The notes under the pieces are model-generated. The model saw only the letters and a list, made by a program, of their open reading frames with translations, did no database searches and was not told the DNA's origin. Both the position numbers and the translations under genes were made by a program. 64,000 bases of DNA from Glebionis coronaria (Eukaryota > Streptophyta > Magnoliopsida > Asterales > Asteraceae): NCBI GenBank assembly GCA_025667525.1, contig CM046881.1, forward strand, positions 499,989,627 through 500,053,626, read 5' to 3'. Positions within the stretch are counted from its first letter, which is position 1. Each line of letters starts with the position of its first letter. This document shows positions 44,569-55,097 of the stretch, piece after piece.

Positions 44569-46510
44569 TTTTGGGTCGAGTCAGGCTCGTGACTCGGTTA
44601 TCAAAAACAAGCGCTCCTCGGGAGGCAGCCCGAGTATCTATCCTTTTCCGTTTTAACCTCCTAAGTGTAGAGGGACCTCTATAGGTTCTTTGTGTTTGTG
44701 TGGTGATGTGATTACAGGGATGAATGCACTTTTGGAACCTTTGAAGAACCGTGCTCCCGTTTTATCTGAAATCTGGTTCTATCTCTCAACTATCGTGATT
44801 CAATTTTCTTCATACTCACATTTGAAATTGATCGCGTTAGTCGTCTCTTTCTTAGCTTGATTTAACCAACGTGCACAATGTCATAAGTGTAGGGGAGACT
44901 TTTCCCACACGCTTAAACATTGAGGACAATGTTTATCTTAAGTGTAGGGGGACTTCTATCGGAGTTTTAAGTGGACTTTTCCATTAAAATGCCTTCATTT
45001 AACCGGAAAATCATCTTTTTCAACATTTTTCAAATTTTTAATTAACTTTGGCCATTTAGTCGTGATTTTTAAATTTTTTTCTTTTCTTTCATATGTATAT
45101 ATCCCGCAATAAAGTCAAAAATATTAATAAAGTGGTGTAGCTAGTTTTGAAATCTTTGACATATTAGGCCCGTTGCGATTATTATGACTCAACCCGAATA
45201 GACTTATCCAAGTTTATTCTAGCTAGTATCCTTAACCATGTAGACCTTAATTGGTTTATTAGGCTAAGCATCCACGAGTCTCATTACTTGAGATTTTAAA
45301 TTGTGGAGGACGAGAAATGATAGAGTCAATTATAAGACGGTATTCTTGCGCAAGCTCACTTGGTGTAATTATTTGCCTATTCTCCCATCACTTGCTAATA
45401 AATTATCTGCAATAAGTGAGGTCGTACGATTTGAGAAGTTACTTAGCTTCTAGCCCAAGATCGTTTAAAAGTTGCTCGGTAATGATAAGAGTTCATAGCC
45501 AAGGCATAACTTATGAAGCGGGGCGCGAAGATTGGCGAGTCCGAAAAGGCCCTAACAAGGCATGAGGATTCAATCTTATTGCTAAAGATCCAAGGTGATG
45601 TGAAAAGCATTATTCCCAGAATCAATATGATGGATCAAGACTCACGACGATAAGCAATCAACTCCCATAAAGATCATGGAGAAGTCTATCCGAAAAGACC
45701 CTAACAAGGTATGAGGATAAATAGATCCAAGTCCGAAAAGGAGGCAGATCGTTGTATCTCAAAATCCCAATTAGAGATTGAAGAAATAATCATGAAGTCG
45801 TGGTCAACAAAGTTGGAGTACCCCTCAAAAGTCTCCAAGTGAAGAAGCTCTATTAACGAAGAGAAGACCATTATCTCAAGAACGTCTCTCAAAGATATGA
45901 AGTATGAAGTACATGCCAAATATCTGCCTGAGAAAGGTCTCAAATCGTGAAGCGAGTTATGCCAAGATAGGAACTTTTTGATATCCCGAGAAGCAGTTTT
46001 AATAGATTTTGTCCTTTAGCTAACTATTGATCAAACCGTCCTACTTTGCTTTCAGCCTAAATAAACTATCGAAATAAGTCCAAAAATGCATATTCATGAT
46101 CATTCTAAGACAAAAATAAAATATAAGAGATACACCTAGGAATAAGGGAGTATAAGAATTTAATTAAGCCATGTGTGTAAGTGTTTGATTTGCTAACTTA
46201 TAATAACAATGATCTCGTTTTTAAGCTTAGTTTGGGGAACGTGAAACTTGAGGGTGATAAATCTTCACAGCACCAAAGCCCTAATGTAAGTCCTTGATCT
46301 CTTTGCAAGTTATTTCCATACAGCTATCTTCTAGTGAAAATGGTTTTCTATCCTTTTGTTTCCTTTAAAGTTTTAATTTCTCTTAGTACTCTAATTTTTG
46401 TTTAATAGTATGTTAATAAGGCCAAGGTTGAATGATTATGAGAAAAGTGTAAATTTGCTTTATCGCTAAGCATTGCATGAGGGCATGGCAATGGTTAAGT
46501 GTAGGGGTTT
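44569..46510 (+). other. Element E 3' region with reiterated polypurine modules
   Basis: No gene is seen. TAAGTGTAGAGGG (44662-44674), TAAGTGTAGGGG (44884-44895, 44939-44950 and 46496-46507) recur; the last precedes the LTR by three bases and is the functional polypurine tract. The stretch is colinear with 3818-5850 of A. Confidence 0.8.
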
Positions 46511-47982
46511 TGATAGGTGTGAAAACACCCATCCTTTTACCACTTATTTCTTACTAAAACAAGACCAAAACGCGTGTTTAATATCATTTGTTTGGAATTA
46601 TGCGTGGTTTTTGTGTTTATTGTGTTTTTAGAGTCAACCGGATGAATATTGAAGAAAACATGGGATTGCACGGGTTTTATCAAGGAAAAAGACTCAAGAC
46701 GAAGTCTATTTTCCAAGAGATGCAAAAGATTTGAAGTCAATGGGCGTGTTTGAAGATTTATCGAAGAAAAGGACCAAAGATGGAAGATTTTCATATGTCG
46801 AAGAAACTCAAGTCTATTAAACGAAGAAATTAAAAGACGAGTTGAATTTAATCGTCGACAAATCCTGAATCAGAATCGAAAACGTCAACTTATTCTGAAA
46901 AGACGAGAAGACAAGAAGAACGGGAGAAAGCCCACTCACCAACCAAAGGCAAGGACTATATAAAGGGATTCCCTTCACACATTTGTAGGAGTTTTTAGTT
47001 TTTCATCTTTTCCTTTCTTTTGTTCGTAGGCTTCACCAACACCATTAGGGTGTTTGGTGATTTTCACTCTTGTTTTTACCAATCTTATAGTTTAATCTTT
47101 TCCCTTTGATTGTTTAAACCTTAATCATCAATCTAATCTTTCCATTTTCATCTTGTTCATCTTCTCTTTTTTTTCAAAGTTTTAAAGTCCTTGTTTGATT
47201 GATTTTGATCTTCTAAAGTTAATGGGTTTTGTGTTTTTATGATTGGGATTTGTTGTTTATGGTTAGTAAACGAATTGTGTTTAGTTTGGTTCAAATTCTT
47301 TGGTTAAATTTGGTTTGTTTGGCTAAAAATCATATGTCCCCTGTTTTCTGCTGTTTATGTTCTTCATTTCCCCAGTTATTCCGAGTAGCCACATTTATTC
47401 CGGATAGGATTGTTATTCCGCATAGCCTTATTATTCCGAGTAGCGTTTATTCCGAGTAGGACTAATTATTCCGAATAGGATTTTTATTCCGCATAGGGTT
47501 TCTCCATCCGGAATATTTATTATTCCGGATAGCCAATATTCGGAGTAGGACTCTTTATTCCGAATAGTCAGTTTATTCCGCATAGCTTAAATATTCTGAA
47601 TGGCATGATTATTCCGCATAGCTTCAATATTCCGAATAGCTTCAATATTCCGGATAGCACCATATTCCGCATAAGGACTTTATTCCGAGTAGCGGACTTA
47701 TTGCGGATAGCACCATTTATTCAGCATGATCATTATTCCGAATAGAGCATTTTTAAGGTTATTTTCAAGTTACTGTTTTATTTAAATTTTAATTCAAGTT
47801 TTATTTTTTATTGATTAATTGCTTCTAGTTCACCTTTTAGTTACTTCTCGCATTCACCATTTAGTAGAATTGAAAACCAAACCCCCTATTTGTCACCAAG
47901 AACAATCATTCCACTTTGAGCTGTAAATCAATTCGAGGAGATTCCGAGAACTAATCTGAACCCAATGAAAATCAGTGTATCA
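46511..47982 (+). repeat. Element E right LTR
   Basis: It is 1472 bp and aligns end to end with 37235-38704, with about 35 differences by hand count. It ends TGTATCA, followed by GTCCA. Confidence 0.95.
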
Positions 47983-49026
47983 GTCCACCTATCTGGTGGA
48001 AAATGGATTCAAAAGGGGCACCGTAGACCATACCTTATATACAAAGAAGACTGGTAAGGATTTCTTACTTGTCCAGGTTTATGTGGATGATATCATCTTT
48101 GGCTCATCAAGTCCAGAGATGAGTGAAGACTTTTCCAAGCTCATGACAGACAAATTCAAGATGACTGCAATGGGGGAGATGAACTTCTTTCTAGGGTTAC
48201 AAGTTCAGCAGAAAGAATATGGTATATTTATCTCTCAAGATAAATATGTAGCAGAAATCTTGAAGAAGTTTGGCTTTTCTCCACATTAGAAAAGGGCTAG
48301 CACTCCTATGGATAGAGAACACCCTTGGGGAAAAGTTGGAGATGGAAAAGATGTGGATGTCAGGCACTATAGATCAATGATTGGTTCATTGATGTATCTC
48401 ACAGCTTCAAGACCTGACATTATGTTTGTTGTGTGTGCATGTGCACGCCATCAAGTGACTCCCAAAGAGTGTCATCTTCATGCTGTCAAGAGAATCTTTA
48501 GATACCTTAGATGTTATCCAGACCTGGGATTATGGTATCCAAAAGATTCACCATTGGAGCTTATTGCATATTCAGACAGTGATTATGGTGGTGACAAGTT
48601 TGATAGAAAATCCACAACTGGTGGATGCCAGTTTCTTGGGAGTATATTGATATCTTGGCAATGCAAGAAACAAACAGTTGTAGCCAATTCTACAACTAAG
48701 TAAGAATATGTAGCAGCAGCTGCTTGTTGTGGACAAGTCTTATGGATTTAGAACTAGTTGTTGGATTATGGGTATAATTTTATGCATACCAAGATTTTTG
48801 TAGACAATAACAGCACTTTATGCATTATTAAAAATCCTGTACATCACTCTAAAACAAAACACATAGAAATTAGACATCATTTTTTAAGAGATTTTTTGAA
48901 AAGGGTTTAATACAACCAGATAGGGTTGACACAAAAGAAAATGTATCTGATTTATTAACTAAACCTTTTGTTACTGGAAGGTTTCAATACTTGGTAACAA
49001 GTATTGGAATGATCAATCTCACTTAA
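47983..49026 (+). pseudogene. Element D reverse transcriptase (remainder) and RNase H
   Basis: Right after the target duplication, RT resumes with LVENGFKRGTVDHTLY and an intact LVQVYVDDIIFGSS motif at about 48072-48105. It then has DKFKMTAMGEMNFFLGLQVQQ and, after a TAG near 48288, [24 protein letters not shown]. RNase H follows: LIAYSDSDYGGDKFDRKSTTGG, LISWQCKKQTVVANSTTK, a TAA, EYVAAAACCGQVLW, IFVDNNSTLCIIKNPVHHSKTKHIEIRHHF. It ends near 49026 with FVTGRFQYLVTSIGMINLT. At least one frameshift lies at about 48890. Confidence 0.9.
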
Positions 49027-50206
49027 TATGTGTTTTGGGGTCTTAGTGTAAAAGTATGTACAAGATATGCATTGTTATTGGTCTTTTTGAGAAGTTAGAT
49101 TTTCCACTTTATTTGTCTAACGCTGACAAAGGTTATTTTAACGCTGATAAGTATAATCGTGATGTTGTCAGCAACATGTTAGTTTTGTGGTTTTTGAACT
49201 AAGTGTGCAGGCGTTGTTAGCATTGTACCATTGGATACACAGTTGCTTATGGATCCTCGGAGAATCATTGGAGCATGTTTCAATTTATGGATGATGGTTG
49301 GAATATTATATTCCTATCTTGACATAATTTTTATTTCCATGCATATTATTTGGCAACTTATTTATCACAGTTTAAGGGGAGGTTTTAGGAACCTTTAGGA
49401 CTTTTTGGGTATTCTTATAATACTCTTATCACAATTCTAGATTGTGTCCATTGGTTAGTATGAGTTAGTTTTCTATCTCATGAGGCACTGTAGCATGCAA
49501 AGTTGATATACTATGCATGCTGCCAAGACCTTTTTGGCCTAGAATTGGATGTGGTCTGTTGGGAGACTTGGGTATGATTTATATTGGGATTACCTAGGAG
49601 TTATAAGGATTTTATGAGATAACTTAACTGTTAAGAATTTTGGTTAGCAAGGGACACTAGAGGACTGTTATGTCTATCTTGCATAAGCAAGTGTGCATAA
49701 TTGGACAGTGCTTGCCGCCCTATAGTATTTTCAGTTTATAGGTTATCTTCACTAGGATAAATTACTTTGTTAAGGTCCTTTTTCAATTTTATTATTTTTA
49801 TTTTTGGACGTTGTAGATATATTTTCAAGCGTTGTTGTGACCAATTTAGACGTTGACATGGCTTTTACAAATGTTGACAGGAATATAACCGTTGGGCGTT
49901 GATGGGTTATTTTTGGCCGTTGACACTCAGTGGGTCCTACCTAGTTGTTATTTTTGACGAAAATTGGGGCCGTAATTTTGGGAGTAGATAACTTTTAATT
50001 ATTGCACAAGATAACTTATTATCTTTTCAATATTTTCATCATTATATTTTGAAAATACTTGCCTTATTTTTGACCAATCACATGTGCCTATCACTCCTAT
50101 GTATTTGGCTCCTACTTTTTCAACAGGGTACTCTTATATTCTTGTCTAACAACTTTTCTCCTATAATTTATCTTTTATAATCTTTCACAAACAACTTTCT
50201 ACATCC
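49027..50206 (+). other. Element D spacer between pol and ORF3
   Basis: No gene is seen. TTTAAGGGGAGG lies at 49371-49382, a purine tract in the same relative position as 17185-17197 of element B. The AACGYTGAC word occurs at 49119-49127, 49140-49148, 49850-49858 and in weaker forms between 49806 and 49924. The spacer corresponds to the ATTGCGAT-array spacer of B, with a different word. Confidence 0.6.
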
Positions 50207-51596
50207 ATGGCGCCTAACTTTAAACCAAGTGACTTGGTATTGGGATTCAGAAGTCAGCACAATATGATTGCTTATTTGGAGGCTGATGATACCTTGTTTC
50301 CACAATACACCCAGATGGTGGCGTATTTGAATGCATCTCCATTATGGTATGCTCTTTCTCATGCTCCCCTCATCCCTGTCACTCATATTAAACAATTTTG
50401 GAACACTGTTAGTTCCTCAACACTTAATAATGTGACTACATTAACAGCTATTGTTCATGGACGTACTTGGGTGGTTACTGAAGCCTTGCTTCGCCAGGCT
50501 TTACATCTTAATGATACACATGGTATAACCATTCTACCCATTAATGAAATAGAACAAGGACTTCAAGCTTTGGGGCATCCTTTCCCTGAAGAGGGTACTT
50601 TAAATAAATATCATAAACAAGAATTCTCCCAGCTTGGAAGTACTTAATACATGTCATCCTTCAATGTTTGAGTCCCAAATGTACTACACATAATGAAATT
50701 AACAGATCCATTGCTAGTGCAATTGTGTGAATTACAAATGGGCAAAAGTATAATTTTCTAAACTGATTTTTGATGGCATGTGTAAAAACAAGGGTAATAG
50801 GATGACTTTGGCTTATCCCAGATTTTTGCAAATGGTTTTTGATGAGCAAAGGTACTGCACAAGGGATCATGATGATTTTTATGCGATCCATGTGCAAAAG
50901 AAATCTATTTTTAATAAGATGAACTCACCCCCTCACAAAGACTTACCCCTCACCCAAGCTATGCTTGCTGTTATTGCAGCAGCACAACCTCAACCTGACC
51001 TACAACCACAACTTGACCCAATACCAGACCCCTTACCTTCACCTCAACACATGGAACTTGACCAAGAATCCTTCAACGCTGACACGTTAAATGTTGGCGT
51101 TGACACTACTAATCCAAACGTTGACACCTTTCCATCACAGACCCAAACACCCCTTAACCTTCAAACTACCACCCAATCCACATCATCTTCTACACCCCCT
51201 GAATATAGGTTGATAAAACGACCAAGGACTATTGGAGTGTTCTCCTCTAGTGGTCCTAGCCATGTTGTAGAGAGAATCACCACCACAAGTGTGGTTGGTG
51301 CTTTGGATGAGGCTGGGACTATTGGTACTCGCTTAGATGCAGGCCAAGCCAGTCCTAACATCTTTAAGACCTCATCCATGCCCCATGACTCTTCTTTGGG
51401 AGGTCAAATACCCATTCTAGAGGAGGACAGATTGGAACCATACACAATGTTGGAATTGACGGCTGTCTGCATTAGCTTGCAAAAGCAAAATGCAGACCTG
51501 GTACAAACAATCAGTACACAAGGCCTTGAACTCAAGCAATTGAGGGAGAGGATTGTTGTTTTGGAAAATGATGAATCTAGGAGATGGCAGACATGA
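50207..51596 (+). pseudogene. Element D ORF3, N-terminal half
   Basis: ATG 50207 (MAPNFKPSDLVLGFRSQHNM) starts a domain with NASPLWYALSHAPLIPVTHIKQFWNTVSSSTLNN, GRTWVVTEALLRQALHLND and GHPFPEEGTLNKYHKQEFSQL, to a stop at 50645-50647. A frameshift leads to 50778-51596: NKGNRMTLAYPRFLQMVFDEQR, a Pro/Gln linker (QPQPDLQPQLDPIPDPLPSPQ) with three AACGYTGAC words, then a coiled coil (LELTAVCISLQKQNADLVQTI, LKQLRERIVVLENDE). The IKQFWNT core and the downstream plan (core domain, disordered linker, coil) match ORF3 of element B. Function is not known. Confidence 0.75.
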
Positions 51597-53277
51597 GTTC
51601 TTTCGTCATGGGAGGATTCTTACAAAGGGGAAGAAGCTGCTACAGAGCCTGTTAATTTGAGTGATAAAGGCACACATGAAGTTGCTACAGAGCCTGTTGA
51701 TTTGAGTGGCAAAGGATCATATGATGGAGAATCTTTGGGTGTGGCTGAGGCCCTTACTAAATTAAAGAAGCAATCAGGTTTTGATACATCTTTGATTATT
51801 CCTACAAACTTGAACATGTCCTTTACAGCAATGATGGAGCAGTTCACAAGAGGCGCTGAGACGAGTAAGGTGAGCGTTGACAAGCAGATTTTGGACGCTG
51901 ACACACCAATCGCTGACAAGAGTAATTTGGGAGTGTCTTCACGGGTACCATTATCATCTTTACCCATCATTGATCCATTAGATAAGGGTAAAGGAATCAT
52001 GGTAGAAACAATAGTTCCAAAGGATGCAGCACGAGTAGAGTTTGATTCAAAGTTGGCTACACAACTTTTGGAACAAGAAATGAAAAAGGTTGGTGAATCA
52101 CCATTTGTTGTTACTTCTGAGGAACAAGAAGGAAGTGATGAAGGAAGCTCAGATTCAAGTGTGATGATAATTGAACAACTAGAAAGACTTGAATATGGTG
52201 ATGAGTTGGCAAGGGAGACACTTATAGAGTTAAAGTTGCAGGTAGATTATGATATGCTAGAAGTTTCTCAGATGTACCATGCTTGGGAGAGTAAGATTAT
52301 GGAGAATCCTGATTTGACAATTTCAGATCAAATTTAGGGTTTGGAGATTCTTCTAACAGTTCAAAGAGATTGCAAGGTAATTTTGAAGCATAAGGCTAGC
52401 AATGTTTTCTCACTGCTGATGAGAGATAGAAGGGAGCTTACTACATGTTACTCAGATGTCATGGAACAGGATGGACCTTTAAGAATTGCAGGGATTATCC
52501 TTTGAAGAATTGGAGTATAAGGCTTATCCCATTTGGGCAAGAGTACAAGAGATGAACACTATCAGACTTCTTTCAGATGAAAGGAAAGAAGAACTTGCAA
52601 AAGAGATAGAGATTCAAAAGGCAATGATTGTTCTAAAGCCTTTGAAGAAGGGAGTTCCACTTGAGTTCCTTAAAGATATGCATAAATTGAATCCCAGTGA
52701 AGCTGTTATTAGAAGGAGCATTAAGCTCTCACCCATGGAAGCTTCAGATATGGTACAAGTGTTACCTCTTGATGCCAGAAACCCTATCATTAGCTATGAA
52801 GAAGATGCGAGTGGGTTTTGGATGATTGGAAGATATAGGAAAGAGGTACACACATTTACTACTCTTATGTCTCTCTTTGCAAGTATAGATAGGGAAGACT
52901 TGGCAGAACTTTGGAGGTTGATGATAGCCAAGTATGAGACTGAAGCACCTACTTCGGTCAATGGAATAAAGCTTTGGTCAACATTCAAAAGGATGTGTGT
53001 ACCGGAAGAAGAAGATCCTGTTTGGAAGGATCTTGAGGATGATATCAGTGGACTTAAATGGCGTTTGTATTCAGCTGCTGGTGTGTATTATTTGAGTTCT
53101 ATAAAGTTTGTTGAGTATCTACTTGTAGATGCTGAGTATCCCATGTCCAAAGAAGTTTTGGAAAAGATGAAGACAACACATTTGTAGATTGACTATTCAA
53201 GTGACGTGGCTAAAGATTTGATTAGGCATGTTTATTACCAATTTGATAAGATTTGTAAGATTCCTCCTAGTTCTTAA
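51597..53277 (+). pseudogene. Element D ORF3, C-terminal half
   Basis: The frame continues after a TGA at 51594-51596. A short duplication gives ATEPVNLSDKG and ATEPVDLSGKG (51638-51712). There follow GFDTSLIIPTNLNMSFTAMMEQFTRGAE, a linker with AACGYTGAC-type words (51870-51920), an acidic Ser/Glu segment, and from 52486 in another frame LSFEELEYKAYPIWARVQEMN, LKKGVPLEFLKDMHKLNPSEAVIRRSIKLSP, ASGFWMIGRYRKEVHTFTTLMSLFASIDREDLAELWRLM, and WRLYSAAGVYYLSSIKFVEYLLVDAEYPMSKEVLEKM. The ORF ends near 53277 (KICKIPPSS). The SAAGVYYL block looks like an independently folded domain that I cannot name. Confidence 0.7.
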
Positions 53278-53284
53278 TTTTTAT

Positions 53285-53313
53285 CCCAGAAGTAAACTCC
53301 TCCTCCTCCTCAA
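53285..53313 (+). repeat. Copy of the start of gag D at the far breakpoint
   Basis: Bases 53285-53308 repeat 31908-31931 (CCAGAAGTAAACTCC and the CTC run) in the same orientation. One copy is within the first codons of gag and the other lies just after the end of ORF3. They sit at the two edges of the plus-strand block. Confidence 0.75.
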
Positions 53314-53640
53314 ATTGCTTCCCCTCAATTGTAGCATGTATGTCTTCCCCTTTTTGTCACATCAACAGGGAAGTAGACAATGTATGCAATCTTGAATATT
53401 CTCCAAATGTAGCTCTATGTAATGACCTTGAAGAAAAATAAGTACAATAATTTTGATGTAGAAGTAGAATAACACAAACTTTGTATTTCTTTCACCCAAT
53501 AGCTCACTAGTTGATAAAATCTTCCCCTAGTTGTCAAAACGACTAGATCAAAAATGAAACTCTTTCATTGCAAAAGGGGGCTCAGTTTATTGGTACGGAA
53601 CGGGAACAGAAACCAACAAAAACAGTATAACTATAAGCCA

Positions 53641-53893
53641 ACTATTAGCTATAACAATATATTTTGATCCAATGATCAAGGTGTATTGCTCACCCATCAG
53701 TTTTTATTACATGGGTACTGGTAACCTTCACGACTATGAGCCAATCGTATGCTATAACAATATATTTAGTCCAATGACAAGGTGTATTGCTCACCACAGT
53801 TTTTGTTACATGGGTACTGGTAACCTTCACGACTATGAGCCAATCGTATGCTATAACAATATATTTAGTACAGAGACAAGGTGTATTGCTCAC
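53641..53893. repeat. 99-bp tandem repeat, about 2.5 copies
   Basis: Copies start at 53701 and 53800, with a partial copy before 53701. Each contains TTACATGGGTACTGGTAACC, then ACGACTATGAGCCAATCG and AGGTGTATTGCTCACC. The two complete copies are almost identical, so the duplication is recent. Confidence 0.85.
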
Positions 53894-54177
53894 CTAACTA
53901 AGAAAAACAAATTTGTGAAAACTAACTTCAACATCAAGCTTACCATAAGAATTCTTCCCTTTAATCATATACGACTTTATAAAAAATATCCGAGCCATAA
54001 ACATCAAATTGATAGTCTGTATAAAAACGGAGATCCCATGTACCTTAGTGTGCAAATTCCTATTTTTGTGTGCCAAAATCGTATCAATTTTTCAAACAGC
54101 AACTATTCCATTTGTTGTCCAATATCCTCTTTTATCCAAGATATCAACACTGTGTGTTTTCCAATATCGGACAACAC

Positions 54178-54375
54178 TTGTCAGCGTTTGAAAATGTATA
54201 TATCGGACAACAAGTGTCAACGCCTCCTGTCAGCGTTAACTTTATTTCTGTCAGCGCCAACTTTGTACCTGTCAGCGCCTAGCCATCAGCGTCTCATCCA
54301 CGCCTTGTCAGCGTTACACCAATATCTATCAGCGTCACACCAACATCTATCAGCGTCTAAATAACATACATCAGC
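54178..54375 (-). repeat. AACGCTGAC word array in F leader
   Basis: GTCAGCG or ATCAGCG occurs about ten times in 200 bp on the plus strand, that is CGCTGAC on the minus strand. It is the word scattered through the coding and spacer DNA of D, where it reads on the plus strand. Confidence 0.75.
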
Positions 54376-54860
54376 GGTTAATTGATCTAGGGTTTTATAA
54401 ACCCTAAATCATTATTTTATGTGAAAGACATAAACTGCAGTGAACTTCGACATCGAATAACTTCTTCATGAGAGCTCAGATCGAAGATCCCTTCGGTGAG
54501 ATCCTAGACACAAGTGTCAGGAACCTACAGCGCGAATTTCACGACGATCCAACGGTTAACGAAGGAGAAATCGCGTTTTTAGTATTACTGTTCACCGAAA
54601 ACAGCATATGACCACTACTAACTTTGACGCTTAATAACGTTTTCTTGGGCATAGATGTCGACAATACCTTCAGCAAATATCTAGATATATGTGTGTATAA
54701 CACACACAAAAAATTTCGTGGCGATCCAACGGTTCAATAAAAAGTTATGGCCTTCTAAATACTGCTGCGCACACAAAAACGTCTAGAAAAACCTATACGG
54801 ATTTTTCTTTTCTTCTCAAAACACGAACACCTTGTTGGTCCTAGCATCACGAGCCACGAG

Positions 54861-54873
54861 GCTCTGATACCAA
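54861..54873 (-). promoter_or_regulatory. Element F primer binding site (tRNA-iMet)
   Basis: The minus strand reads TTGGTATCAGAGC one base after the LTR end. It is a perfect match to the copia primer-site consensus, and it fixes the orientation of F as minus. Confidence 0.92.
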
Positions 54874-55097
54874 CTGTGGAAACCTTGGTTTCCTCGATCT
54901 TTTAGTTACTAGGAATTTATCATGTTCATATGATTAGATAATTAAAGCGGAATTAGAACACGACACATTAACAAGGTGTTTAGGCACAAAACACATGAAT
55001 TACTTTAAACGGATTGCTCATTATATTGATAACAAACAATCACTAGACGTGTATACATTGAATCCCATGTCTAGTCGACACACGCTCTTAGGTTTAT

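Larger units (their letters stand above)
37235..47982 (+). mobile_element. Element E: nearly complete Athila Ty3/gypsy retrotransposon
   Basis: The element is 10.75 kb with LTRs of 1470 and 1472 bp, a tRNA-Asp primer site, gag-protease-RT-RNase H-integrase in one frame, a 1.9-kb 3' region and a polypurine tract. The target duplication GTCCA is perfect (37230-37234 and 47983-47987), and RT of D resumes in the correct frame once E and one GTCCA are discounted. The integrase-after-RNase H order and FMDDFSVYG active site are those of the Athila/Tat branch of Ty3/gypsy. No envelope-like ORF is visible after integrase. Six nonsense codons make it inactive. Confidence 0.95.
53278..54860 (-). other. 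Element F leader region (own orientation minus)
   Basis: No coding region is supported here; short frames are repeats. From the LTR inward on the minus strand come the primer site, an array of AACGCTGAC words (54178-54375), a 99-bp tandem repeat (53641-53893), and three polypurine-like copies (53519-53530, 53343-53351, 53317-53327). At 53571-53580 the plus strand has CAAAAGGGGG. Confidence 0.65.

Noticed and set aside
50778..53187. Envelope glycoprotein for ORF3 of D
   Set aside because: No signal peptide, membrane span or cleavage site is visible; position alone is not enough.
54861..54873. A tRNA-Met gene
   Set aside because: Only the 3' 13 bases match; there is no cloverleaf, and the site abuts an LTR.
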